A stretch of DNA of 64,000 nucleotides, taken from contig KN832555.1 of NCBI GenBank assembly GCA_000827205.1, positions 2,592,541 through 2,656,540 of the forward strand. Direction: 5' to 3'. Of this stretch, positions 55,877 to 64,000 are shown one piece after another. The first letter of the stretch is position 1; every line of letters starts with the position of its first letter. This DNA is from Plicaturopsis crispa FD-325 SS-3. Its lineage: Eukaryota; Basidiomycota; Agaricomycetes; Amylocorticiales; Amylocorticiaceae. Made by a program: the position numbers and the translations under genes. The notes under the pieces are model-generated. The model searched no databases, was not told where the DNA came from, and saw only the letters and a program-made list of their open reading frames with translations.

Positions 55877-56847
55877 TCAGCCATCGATCTCTACCATATC
55901 ATACGGCTGTAGAGACGCAGATCCACTCACCAAACCCATCATGCTTCCGAGTCCGCCGCTGTTCCCCCCGCCGGTCGCGCCGCTGAACTTCGACTGCACG
56001 AGCAGCTTCATGACGGTCATCCCCGCCGAGTTGACCGCGTCCTGCTTGTTCCCGCCGCCCCCGCCGCCGGACTTCTCGAACAGCTTCGACGCCTCGGCCA
56101 TCGCGAGGCTGATCAGCTGCGTCTGCGAGCCCGCGCTCGAAGCGCTGCCCGAGCCGGAACCGCCAGACGTGAAGCTCTTCAGGATCTGCACAGCGTGCAT
56201 TTAGATTTAGATTAGATTTCCTATAGTAAATATCGCGGGGGGCGCACCTGGAGCGCTGCGGCGCTGCCGATGGACTTCGCGTCGAGGCCTCCTGCGGAGT
56301 CGTTCGAGTACGCCTGCTTGTGCGCGGCCTGGACACCCTCCTCGTCGAGGGGCTCCTCGTGCTGGCTCTGTTTTGAATAAAGCGGGGCCACGCTGCGGTT
56401 GGCGCGACACGACGGGGGGTATGGGTGCGCACCTTGTTCTGGTTCAGGAAGCTGAGGGCGTTGGAGAAGAGCGAGCTCTCCCCGGAGCCGTGCTTGGCGG
56501 CGTTGTTCACCACGTCGTTGTCGTCGACTGTACCAGCGCGTTAGGCGTTAGATCAGAGGCGTTGCGAGGAGTAGGAGATCGCGCGCACAGCTGGGTCCGC
56601 CTGGGGCATGGCTCTGATTGTGCGGGGCGTTGTACTCTGATCCACCGGTCTTGGACACATCGGCTGTTCATGGAATATACGTCGACGATCAGCGACGCGA
56701 TAGTGACGCGATTCAGATGGGAAGGGAGCCTGACATTGGGACTTGCTGTAAGTCTCGTAGCCCTGTTTCGCAATGTTGATGAAGGAGTCCTGTCGCCCGA
56801 TAACCGTAAGCCCTTGTATTAGCAGGAATTTTCTAGCGATTTACCAT
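55877..56847 (-). CDS. bfg: beta-flanking gene product (right border of the A mating-type locus)
   Basis: This conserved fungal protein of unknown function marks the HD locus edge in many mushrooms. Spliced minus-strand blocks are DSFINIAKQGYETY, SKTGGSEYNAPHNQSHAPGG, DDNDVVNNAAKHGSGESSLF, SNALSFLNQNK, then the typical AVQILKSFTSGG, QTQLISLAMAEASKLFEKSG, NKQDAVNSAGMTVMKLLVQS and KFSGATGGGNSGGLGSMMG. The stop is at 55877. The start is placed at ATG 56845-56847, which a GTAAAT donor follows at once; the next exon (acceptor CAG before GACTCC) continues MDSFINIAKQ, so exon 1 would hold only the start codon. The exact joints of the two middle exons are approximate. Gly/Ser-rich and predicted soluble. 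Confidence 0.88.
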
Positions 56848-57303
56848 GTTGTATAATGAAGTGAAGGAGGTTGCGATGGAGGTGAGTGGCGTCGGTGACA
56901 GTGACGACGAGTGAAGCACAGGATGATGATGTATGATCGTGCTCATTCCCGCGGACCCGAGGCAGCGTACTCCGGCTTCCGCTGCCGCATGCACACTCGG
57001 CGCAGAATCAATGTCTGCATTCGCAGTCAATTCGCATGAAATATTTTGTCAATTCAACTAAAAATTCGAAAGTTTGCTCAGAGCAGTGAGGGGTCTGCTA
57101 GGGCTTGACACCAGCTTAACCATCGTGATCAGATGAACTTGAAGGCGCAACGCATTTGTGTGCCACAGAATAACAGATATAATACATACAAATGGAATTT
57201 GGAGTACTTCTTCTCTGCGTGTTACACTCTTTCAGCGTAGTACAGCCCTCGCGCGCGGTTTAAGTAGTTTGACCAAGATAGAAATCCCTGACACCTTAAC
57301 CCT
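56848..57303. other. intergenic, no supported gene
   Basis: About 455 bases between the bfg start and the end of the LEA-like gene; nothing recognisable. Confidence 0.45.
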
Positions 57304-58157
57304 CTATGAACCGAACGCGGTTCCAGTCTGCGTCGTCGCAGGGTACGGTGTAGACGAGGTATTATGCCCGCTCTCGAGCGGTGCGCTCGTCGCCGCTACG
57401 TGACCGGTCGTCTCGGAGTGTGTGGGGTTGGGGCCGCCGATGTATCCCTGCGCAGCTTCCTTTGCCCTGTCGAGCTGTGGCTGGACGGCGGCCTTCGCCG
57501 AGTCGATGTGTGGCTGAAGAGTGGTGCGCGCGGCATCGACGTGGGGCTGGATGGTGGTGCGAGCATTGTCGACGTGTGGCTGCGCGGCTGTCTGCGCGGA
57601 TGCAAGGTATCCCTGAAGAACGGGATCGGGGTCAGAATTTCGGTAGTTAGTCGCACGTGCAAGAGCATAGACGTACCTGTGCGGTAGTCAACGCGTTACC
57701 GGCGAGAGATTTGGCTTGGTCGAGGTACGTGCCGCCGGACGCTTTGGCAGCGTCGACGTCGTGGTGACCTTCGTTAACAGCGGCGTTGGTGGTCGCGCTC
57801 GCCTGCGCGTGTAGCTTATCAAACGCAGAAGGCGGCTCGCCTGTCAACGCAGGGCCCAGGGACTATGCAAAGGAGACGCTTATAAGAATGTAGTGATAAG
57901 CGTTAGGTAGAAAGTAGCCTACCGCTGCTGCCCTCGCGGCTTGTTCGCCCACATCGTGCGTCTTCTCGGCTGTTCTCTCGACTTCATTGCTAGCCGCAGT
58001 GCTGGGCGCGTTGAGACGCGCGTCTGCTGCGGTTGTCTGGTTCTTGACCAGGCTACAATAGAGAGCAACAAGTCAGCTGAAGCCTATGTCGACAAGCAAG
58101 CGGTACGACGTACTCTGCACCGGCGGGGACGTCAACGTTGAAAACTTTTCCTGACAT
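57304..58157 (-). CDS. LEA-like protein with four 11-residue amphipathic repeats
   Basis: The ATG at 58157 opens MSGKVFNVDVPAGAEY. Spliced exons add LVKNQTTAADARLNAPSTAA, VERTAEKTHDVGEQAARAAA, then PPSAFDKLHAQASATTNAAV and YLDQAKSLAGNALTTAQ. The last exon has four consecutive 11-mers (TAAQPHVDNAR, TTIQPHVDAAR, TTLQPHIDSAK, AAVQPQLDRAK) and ends TQTGTAFGS with TAG 57304-57306. Ala/Thr/Gln/Asp richness, lack of Cys and 11-residue periodicity resemble group 3 LEA proteins and related stress proteins that fold into amphipathic helices on drying or at membranes. No signal peptide. A stress-protection role is inferred from composition only. Confidence 0.7.
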
Positions 58158-58960
58158 TGTGGTGGTAGGATGAGAAAGATGAATTTGTGGAGAAGGACTG
58201 CATCTTTGCGCTGGTCTTTATACGATCGAGGATTAACTGGGATGGATTGCAGACGACGTCAGTGGAGGATCGGTGACGCCACGTCCCGCCTCTCCCGAAT
58301 AACGAGCACGTGGTCGCAGTCGCGAGGGACCACGCGATTCGGACACCGGAAGGCACTTGTCTTTTTTTAAAAAAAAGTCTGCGACGAGCACTGAACGTTG
58401 AACAGGGACCGTCAGCGCAGTCCTCAACATACCCCTTACCAGACGGTTCAAAGGTATAGCATCTCAGCGGCAGTGGACGCGGATATCTTTGAGACATCCA
58501 CGTTACAAACAGGACCGAGCCTCGATGTCTCACCGAGAGCGAAGGAGCAAGGTGTTATCTTCTATCGCGCATTCAGCTTGTCACTTTGGTTTAACAAGTT
58601 CTCGTAGACATCTCGTAGACGTGGTAAGTATGCCCATTGACTTTATCTCTGTGTCCCTTCCCCCGTATTGCCATACATGCTGGCCCCACTGGTGCTCACT
58701 AGTCGCCAACTCAAGATGCAACTTACCGCCGGCACTACTCCCAGTCCAAACTAGAATCTCCCCGCCATACCGACATTGCCTGAAAATTGCTCCCCGTTAT
58801 TTTATATCCGCACTATACCCGCTCGTCTCCCGAGGAGATGAAGGTTGCACGAAAGGTATAAAGGACCGCCCAAATGGAAAAGGATCCTCCATCTCAACTT
58901 GTCCTTCTACCACCACCACTCTTTCATCTACATACCATACCCCCCTTCCGTTCTACTATC
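58158..58960. other. intergenic between divergent genes
   Basis: 800 bases between the starts of the LEA-like gene and the next plus-strand gene. Frames in the interval have no family signal; a poly-A/T run lies at about 58363-58376. Confidence 0.45.
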
Positions 58961-59735
58961 ATGAATGCCTTTGCCCCTACCACGAGCTTCAAGCAGGACT
59001 TGGCTCACCTCCAGTCTCCCATCGGCGTGGAGTACAGCGGGACTATGTTCCCCATGTCTCCTTTGCCTCTATCCAACACCGTGCGCCAGTCGCCGGCCCA
59101 CATCTTTCGTGGCGGGCCCACCAAATTTGATGTGCTAGTCACTCCCACTGGCCCTGCCGCCACTTTCTCTCAAATTGCACTCACGCCGCCGATCCGGGTG
59201 ACCGGCGCGCTCAGCGCTGTCGCGCAGTCTGTATACCCATTCTCGCCTGAACAATACCCTGATAGTGGGCAAATGTCCTACTTCCCCCGCATGCCCCCTC
59301 CCACCCCTCCTCTACACGTACGTTTTCCGTCTGATCTCGATGCGGTCCAGTCACTTACACGATTCTTTCATCCAGGATATTCCTATTTTCCATGCCAATG
59401 TGCCTATTGTGGCGCCCGTGGCCCAATACGCGCCGAAGGGGTATTCCCCACGCAAGGCGCCGCGCACCTTGCGGATGGACCTCGACGCCGTGACGCGGGT
59501 CTACTCCCGCTCACCGTCGCCCGCCATCCCGGATTGCGAGTGGGTGTACGCCGCGGACGACGCGGACACAGTCACGCGGAAGTCTGCCATGAAGCCGAGC
59601 AGGGAGCGTGTGTCGACGCCGTTCCCGCGCGGTGATATGGAGGTCGATGAGGATGAGGAGGAGTACTTTGTGATGTCCGACTTGATGTCGCCGTTGCAGG
59701 CAGCCGAGTCGACCATAGTTACGGTCCAAGGATGA
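58961..59735 (+). CDS. hypothetical Pro/Ser-rich protein
   Basis: The start ATG 58961 gives MNAFAPTTSFKQDLAHLQSP. An intron (donor GTACGT at about 59320, acceptor CCAG near 59376) links PPTPPLH to DIPIFHANVPIVAPVAQYAP. The product is about 240 residues, with SPRKAPRTLRMDLDAVTRVY and an acidic segment near the end (MEVDEDEEEYFVMSDLMSPL), stopping at TGA 59733-59735. No transmembrane helix, known fold or catalytic motif is visible. An upstream frame start at 58874 (TATAAA-like sequence at 58858) belongs to the leader. Likely a small regulatory or structural protein of unknown role. Confidence 0.6.
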
Positions 59736-60115
59736 ACAGCTGGTCTGTTCGTGTCCTCTATATCCCTAGATGCTGTCACATAGATGCTGCCAATCCATAT
59801 ATCCTTCTTGCATTAGTCCTAATTCTTGAGTGCAATCGACTGAGTCCCGCTGCTTGCCCAGAACTGTAATTGACAGTGCACACCGCGATGTGCGATTTAC
59901 TCGAAAAGTCTGACGGATTTTCGCCGAACTGACAGAGGATGTTATAAACAAGCAAGTATGATTATCAATGATAGCAGCTGTATAAGACATGCGTCAGGAA
60001 AGCTAATCTCACTGCGCCTGCTGGGAGAAACGTACATGTTGGTATACAGAGACGATGCGTGGGTGTGTCGTAAGTACAAAAATACATGAGATAATAGTTG
60101 TCCGTGAAGCCGTCG
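59736..60115. other. intergenic, no supported gene
   Basis: About 380 bases, the shared 3' flank of two convergent genes. Confidence 0.5.
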
Positions 60116-60830
60116 TCATGCATCAGCTTCTTCATTGTCGGCGTTCACTCGAAGCACCTTGACCCATTCACGGTAGTTGAAGTTGCCCTGTCTGTCGGTG
60201 AAAGGGCCCTTCAGGAATTTGTCGATCTGCGCAGCGCGTGAGTCTAGGAATGTACTGGCAACAGAGCATTACGCACCTCTCTCGCATCCATGCGTTCGCC
60301 CACCTCGCCCATCCACTTCCGCATCTCGTCCACCTTCACCATCCCGGTGTCGCCCTCGTCAAAGCACTCGAATGCCTCGACCAGGTCCTGCTCCGGGTCG
60401 AACTCGAACAGCCGCTCGCTCATCATAGTCAGGAACATCGTGAAGTTGACCCCGCGCTCCGAAGACGCGGGCTCGTCCGTATACGCGATCGCGCTCGAGC
60501 GGTTGTGGCCGCCCGGGCGCGCGCTGAGGAGGTCGTCCATCGTGTGCTTCGAGGGCGTGATGCCTGCGCGTGCGGAGTAAGTATGCGCGCGTGCACGCGT
60601 CGGGATCGCGTCTCACCTAGACTCGTGAATATTTCCTTTAGGTCCTGCTCGTTCACCCAACCGTCTTTGTCGTGGTCGATGAGCTGGAACGCCTCCTTGA
60701 ACTGCTGTATTTGGGACGATTGGAAGAGGGAAAACACTCCGGACGGCTCCCGCCTTGCTCTAGATTTCTGGGCCTTTGTGAGTTTTGTTGGGGTCGCGTT
60801 CGGCGAGAGATAGTCGGGATAGCGAGACAT
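60116..60830 (-). CDS. RLC1: myosin II regulatory light chain (EF-hand)
   Basis: The ATG at 60830 gives MSRYPDYLSPNATPTKLTKA, then RARREPSGVFSLFQSSQIQQ. The Ser in REPSGVF sits where animal regulatory light chains are phosphorylated (TSNVF), after a basic stretch. EF-hand 1 (FQLIDHDKDGWVNEQDLKEI) has intact calcium ligands, D-D-D-W-N-D. Later hands are degenerate: CFDEGDTGMVKVDEMRKWMG and DRQGNFNYREWVKVLR, as in the family. A longer linker (TDEPASSERGVNFTMFLTMM) sits between. Two introns; stop TGA 60116-60118. Such light chains bind the IQ motif of myosin II in the contractile ring. Cdc4-type essential chains are less likely because of the N-terminal extension. Confidence 0.88.
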
Positions 60831-60860
60831 GTTGTGGAAGAATCTTGGAGGAGATGAAGG

Positions 60861-60985
60861 CCTGCCGCCTAGTCTCGTATCACCAGACTCTCTAGACCTT
60901 CCCATTCTGGGTCCCTTGTCTCAGTACAAGGGGCCCAGAATGGGAAAGTACTGAGAGTCTGGTGATACGAGACTACCTGCCGCCT
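60861..60985. mobile_element. foldback element, about 105 bp hairpin flanked by 10 bp direct repeats
   Basis: Arms 60871-60892 and 60953-60974 pair perfectly over 22 bases (AGTCTCGTATCACC... with ...GGTGATACGAGACT). After a short offset the pairing resumes over about 20 bases (CCCATTCTGGG). The loop is about 10 bases. The element is flanked by CCTGCCGCCT on both sides (60861-60870 and 60976-60985), like a target duplication. It lies 30 bases upstream of the light-chain ATG, in its 5' leader or core promoter. It could also be a transcribed regulatory hairpin rather than an element. Confidence 0.75.
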
Positions 60986-61287
60986 GGGGCTAAACCTCGA
61001 CCGAAAGAGATTATCGCCACGTGGTTCGTCAAGTTCGTCAGGCAACAAGTTTCTGCCCTCAACTACTTGTACCTGTAAGTACACAGGCTATACAAGTCAA
61101 GCAGCCACCTTCAAGTACACTTTGCTTGGTATGGTTCATGGCCACAATGAAAAGTAGTTGATACTTACCTGCTGCAGGTGGATAGCTGCGACATCCCGAG
61201 TGTCACCGTACCCTCACTTGAATCCGATCGCCGTGACTGTGTCGATCGGACTTGCACCGTGCCCTTGCCACACAACAGGACATCGAT
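60986..61287. other. intergenic, no supported gene
   Basis: About 300 bases between the foldback element and the F-box gene; presumably promoter of both divergent genes. Confidence 0.45.
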
Positions 61288-62832
61288 ATGGGCTTAAACA
61301 CAGTGCCGATCTCACGGCTGCCACCCGAACTCCTGACTCACATATTTATCTATGTAGCACTTGGCGACGATAGCCACCCCAAGGCGTCTGTGCACCTGTC
61401 GCAAGTCTGCAGTCTATGGCGGGCCATCGCGCTCAATTGCCCACGTCTTTGGACACACATACATATAGGAGAGCAAGGTTGGCCCCCACCGGAGATTATT
61501 CGTCGCTCCAAATCGATGTCTCTCAGCGTTTTCCAATGTGCTCGAGGCGCGCCCTGGGCCATGTCATTGCAGCCCCTACTCACTGAGCACGCCCACAGGG
61601 TAGAATCGCTCCACCTGCATCGTATCCGAAGCCGGGGCGCACAAGCCATCATCCGCCGTTTCGTATCCATCGCCCCGTCGAAACTGAAGTATCTCGTCCT
61701 CGACTGCCACAACCCGTTCAAAGGCTCTCTGTTCGACCTCACTTTGGATGCAGGGCCTGCTGTCTCCCCAGTCCCCCTGCCCGTGATATCGTCCGATCTT
61801 GCTTCGAACCTTCTCGTACTCAAATTACATTATTGCCCCATTTCCTGGGATTTGCCACCTCTTCCTCGCCTTGAGGATCTATCGATCACAGGCTCAGATA
61901 ATACCAACATGGAAGACAGGCCTACGCTCGCTAAGTTGTGTAGCATGCTCACCTTCATGCCCTGTCTGAAGCGTCTGGCGCTCTTGAACAATCTCCCCGC
62001 TGCTCCTCTGACGGACAGTGACTTCACTGTGCACCTGCATTCCCTACAAAACCTTTGCATAGGCTGGAATCAACCGGGCCTCCCGGGGCAGGGCGTTGAG
62101 ACCATCACCCATTTCCTCCGCCACATAACGTGCCCCTCTAACCTTGCGCTCTTCCTCGCGTGCCCGTACATCCCAATGGCGCCGCAATCTCTGTCGAGCC
62201 TCGGCCTAACACTCCGGCGACACTTGCGGAACATAGCGGGGCGACTTCTGTTCGAGCTCGAGGACGGTATGGACGTCCAGATAACGAGTATGCAAGCGGA
62301 GTACGCAGGGAGACGGGACGTGGGGAGGCTCGATGCGATGCTCACGGTGGACACGTCCCTGTTCTTCGAGATGTTCCTCTCCCACCTACGTCCCGCGCGC
62401 ATTTCGGGCGCTCATGTGCGCATCAAGAGACCTCTGTCGCTGGAAAACTTGGGCGCATTCTTTTCTGCGGGGTTCGCTGTGAAGATATTGACTATCTTGC
62501 ACTTCCCCGCCGACTTCGCCGTCCTCATGACACCGTATGGGGGCGAAGGCAGCTGCAGTGTTCCGTGGCCACACCTGCAGCTCGTGCTCATCGACGGAGT
62601 ACCCGACTCCAGTACCTGGGAAGGATCGATCGACGATGGCCTTTACCGTTGGTTATGCTGGCGTCGCGACCAAGGTGTACAGGTCCCCCGATTGTGCTTT
62701 GGCAATGAAAACAAGTATATGCCTACTGCGGTGCAGCGGAGTAGGCTTGAGGGCATCGCAGAGATCGAATGGGCGATGGAGCCACAGATGCCTTCGAAGA
62801 CAGATATATTTCAGGTCTGGCCTATGGACTGA
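61288..62832 (+). CDS. F-box protein (basidiomycete F-box family with weak leucine-rich C-terminus)
   Basis: The start ATG 61288 gives MGLNTVPISRLPPELLTHIF. The frame opens 36 bases earlier without ATG, so an upstream exon is possible. The F-box (ISRLPPELLTHIFIYVALG, then LSQVCSLWRAIALNCPRLWT) is clear. It is followed by alternating hydrophobic segments (VESLHLHRIRSR; LKYLVLDCHNPF; LLVLKLHYCPISWDLPPLPR; LEDLSITGSDNTNMEDRPTL) like irregular leucine-rich repeats, then a long C-terminal part ending QMPSKTDIFQVWPMD. One exon, about 514 residues. Mushrooms carry large expanded sets of such proteins, which act as substrate receptors of SCF ubiquitin ligases; the target is unknown. Confidence 0.8.
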   Translation: MGLNTVPISRLPPELLTHIFIYVALGDDSHPKASVHLSQVCSLWRAIALNCPRLWTHIHIGEQGWPPPEIIRRSKSMSLSVFQCARGAPWAMSLQPLLTEHAHRVESLHLHRIRSRGAQAIIRRFVSIAPSKLKYLVLDCHNPFKGSLFDLTLDAGPAVSPVPLPVISSDLASNLLVLKLHYCPISWDLPPLPRLEDLSITGSDNTNMEDRPTLAKLCSMLTFMPCLKRLALLNNLPAAPLTDSDFTVHLHSLQNLCIGWNQPGLPGQGVETITHFLRHITCPSNLALFLACPYIPMAPQSLSSLGLTLRRHLRNIAGRLLFELEDGMDVQITSMQAEYAGRRDVGRLDAMLTVDTSLFFEMFLSHLRPARISGAHVRIKRPLSLENLGAFFSAGFAVKILTILHFPADFAVLMTPYGGEGSCSVPWPHLQLVLIDGVPDSSTWEGSIDDGLYRWLCWRRDQGVQVPRLCFGNENKYMPTAVQRSRLEGIAEIEWAMEPQMPSKTDIFQVWPMD

Positions 62833-63034
62833 ACGAATACCCAGACTGCGTGCTTGGTCAAAAGGTGGGTGTGCTTATGTTTTGAACGATTTCAACTTTC
62901 AGTCGACCTCAGATGGCATTTCTGTACCATAGCGCGGAATTCAATTGGGCCAAAGCCGATGTGAGAATCCCGATCCATTCTTCTTCACGATCTCACAAAA
63001 CTCACGCCGCAAGACGACTCCGGGCAATCAATAA

Positions 63035-64000
63035 TCAAGGTTTCCTCGAGAACCGTCTCCACATATACCCCAACACCCACACCCTAGGCACCCACCGCAA
63101 AACCCCAAATACCCACGCACTCCCCCCCAGCGTCACATACACAGGCGGCTTGCTTGCCAACGCCTTCGCCGCCACCCTCTCCGCAAACACGTCCGTATCC
63201 ATCGCGCCGCCCGTCTGGCTCAAGTTGACGCGAGCGCGAATCTGCTCGAAGTAGCCGGAGTATAGCGAGTCGGGAGGCAGCGTGTAGTGGCAGTGCAGGG
63301 AATTGTGGTGGTGGGATATGTGCGATTTGACGGCGCCTGGCGCGACCAGCATCACGTCGATGTTGAACGGTTTGCATTCCATCCAGAGGACCTCCGTAAT
63401 CGTGTGGAGCGCGGACTTGGAGGCTGCGTAGATGCCGTCCCATGGGGTTGGTCTAATGCATTAGGAAGGAACACGCGTTGAGGTTCGGGGACGATGGAGG
63501 AAAAGGGAAAGGGAAAGGGGAAGGGAGACTGACGTGTTGCCTACGATGGATCCGATGTTGATGATGAGCCCGCTCTTGCGTGCGGCCATGGAGGGGATGA
63601 CTGCTTTCGCGACGCGGAGAGCGGAGAATGTGTTCGTGTCGAAGGTTTGCTTGACATGCTCGATGGGAATGTCGATCATTGCACCTGAATGAGACATAAG
63701 CGATCGTCCGGAATGAACAACCATGCGAGGGGTGGTATTCACCAATAGAAATTAGTATCCCAGCGTTGTTGACGACAATGTCGATCTTCCCCTCCTTCTG
63801 CAAGACAGTCTGAACGGCGGCGAGGACACTCTCGTCGCTCGTCACATCCAGGGCCAGTTTCTCGATGTTGGCGTGTGTGAATCCCTCCACGGACTCCACC
63901 TTTCGAGAGGTAGCGTACACCTTACATCCCTGCTCAGCAAACTGCTCACATCTGCACACCGCAGTGAGTCACAGTCGGACTTAGATCTACCACCAAGGAT
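63035..64000 (-). CDS. short-chain dehydrogenase/reductase (Ayr1-like), 5' end beyond the window
   Basis: The gene enters from the right edge. Exons near 63720-63990 give CEQFAEQGCKVYATSRKVES, LALDVTSDESVLAAVQ and DIVVNNAGILISIG (NNAG motif). A middle exon has HVKQTFDTNTFSALRVAKAV and GLIINIGSIVGNT; the last exon has the active-site YAASKSALHTITEVLWMECK, LVAPGAVKSHISHH and a membrane-like C-terminal stretch (VFGVLRWVPRVWVLGYMWRR). The stop is at 63035. The pattern fits NADPH-dependent 1-acyldihydroxyacetone phosphate reductase (AYR1) relatives of lipid bodies and ER. The N-terminal GxxxGIG nucleotide motif lies outside or in a split exon at the edge, so substrate assignment is tentative. Confidence 0.8.

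Noticed and set aside
1-64000. CRISPR arrays, rRNA or prokaryotic operons
   Set aside because: None seen. The intron-rich genes and absence of spaced repeats fit nuclear fungal DNA.

Overview
The window is nuclear DNA of a filamentous basidiomycete. Genes are dense and split by many 50-70 base GT..AG introns, and several proteins belong to families typical of mushroom-forming fungi. The centrepiece is an A (HD) mating-type locus bounded by a mitochondrial intermediate peptidase gene (MIP, about 37.4-39.9 kb) and the beta-flanking gene (bfg, about 55.9-56.8 kb). That is the classic Agaricomycete arrangement. A polypore-like species is my best guess, from the overall gene order and not from any search.

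Left flank (1-37 kb), housekeeping: a ketopantoate reductase fragment; a multi-pass membrane protein; an O-fucosyltransferase-like enzyme with a nucleotide-sugar transporter close by; an HXXXDG acyltransferase; an FBXO21-like F-box/YccV protein; RSC9; an ARMH3 homologue; the glycine decarboxylase P protein; a PPR protein; Sec61 gamma; a 7-TM protein; COG1; TMEM115; FAM32A; and a DDT/WHIM chromatin protein. Several of these act in the ER and Golgi (fucosylation pair, Sec61 gamma, COG1, TMEM115).

Mating-type core (37-57 kb): MIP, an unrecognised gene, a 347 bp MITE with a perfect 8 bp target duplication, then HD1-a(-), HD2-a(-), a decayed C-terminal half of a third HD1(-), HD1-b(+), HD2-b(+), and bfg(-). 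From HD2-a to HD2-b the layout is a mirror image about a centre near 49.95 kb: HD2(-), HD1 relic(-), HD1(+), HD2(+). The two HD2 proteins have unrelated N-termini but nearly identical tails, which form inverted repeats. HD1 (TALE-type) and HD2 (typical homeodomain) products from different mates are known to heterodimerise and switch on dikaryon development; N-terminal divergence is the usual sign of specificity. All four intact HD genes carry AACAATGG 73-135 bases upstream of the start, in one orientation for HD1 and the other for HD2. This matches the SOX/HMG-box consensus.

Right flank (57-64 kb): a LEA-like protein with 11-residue repeats, a hypothetical protein, a myosin regulatory light chain with a foldback element just upstream, an F-box protein, and an edge-truncated short-chain dehydrogenase. 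All models are by-eye splicing; ends of multi-exon genes are approximate where noted.
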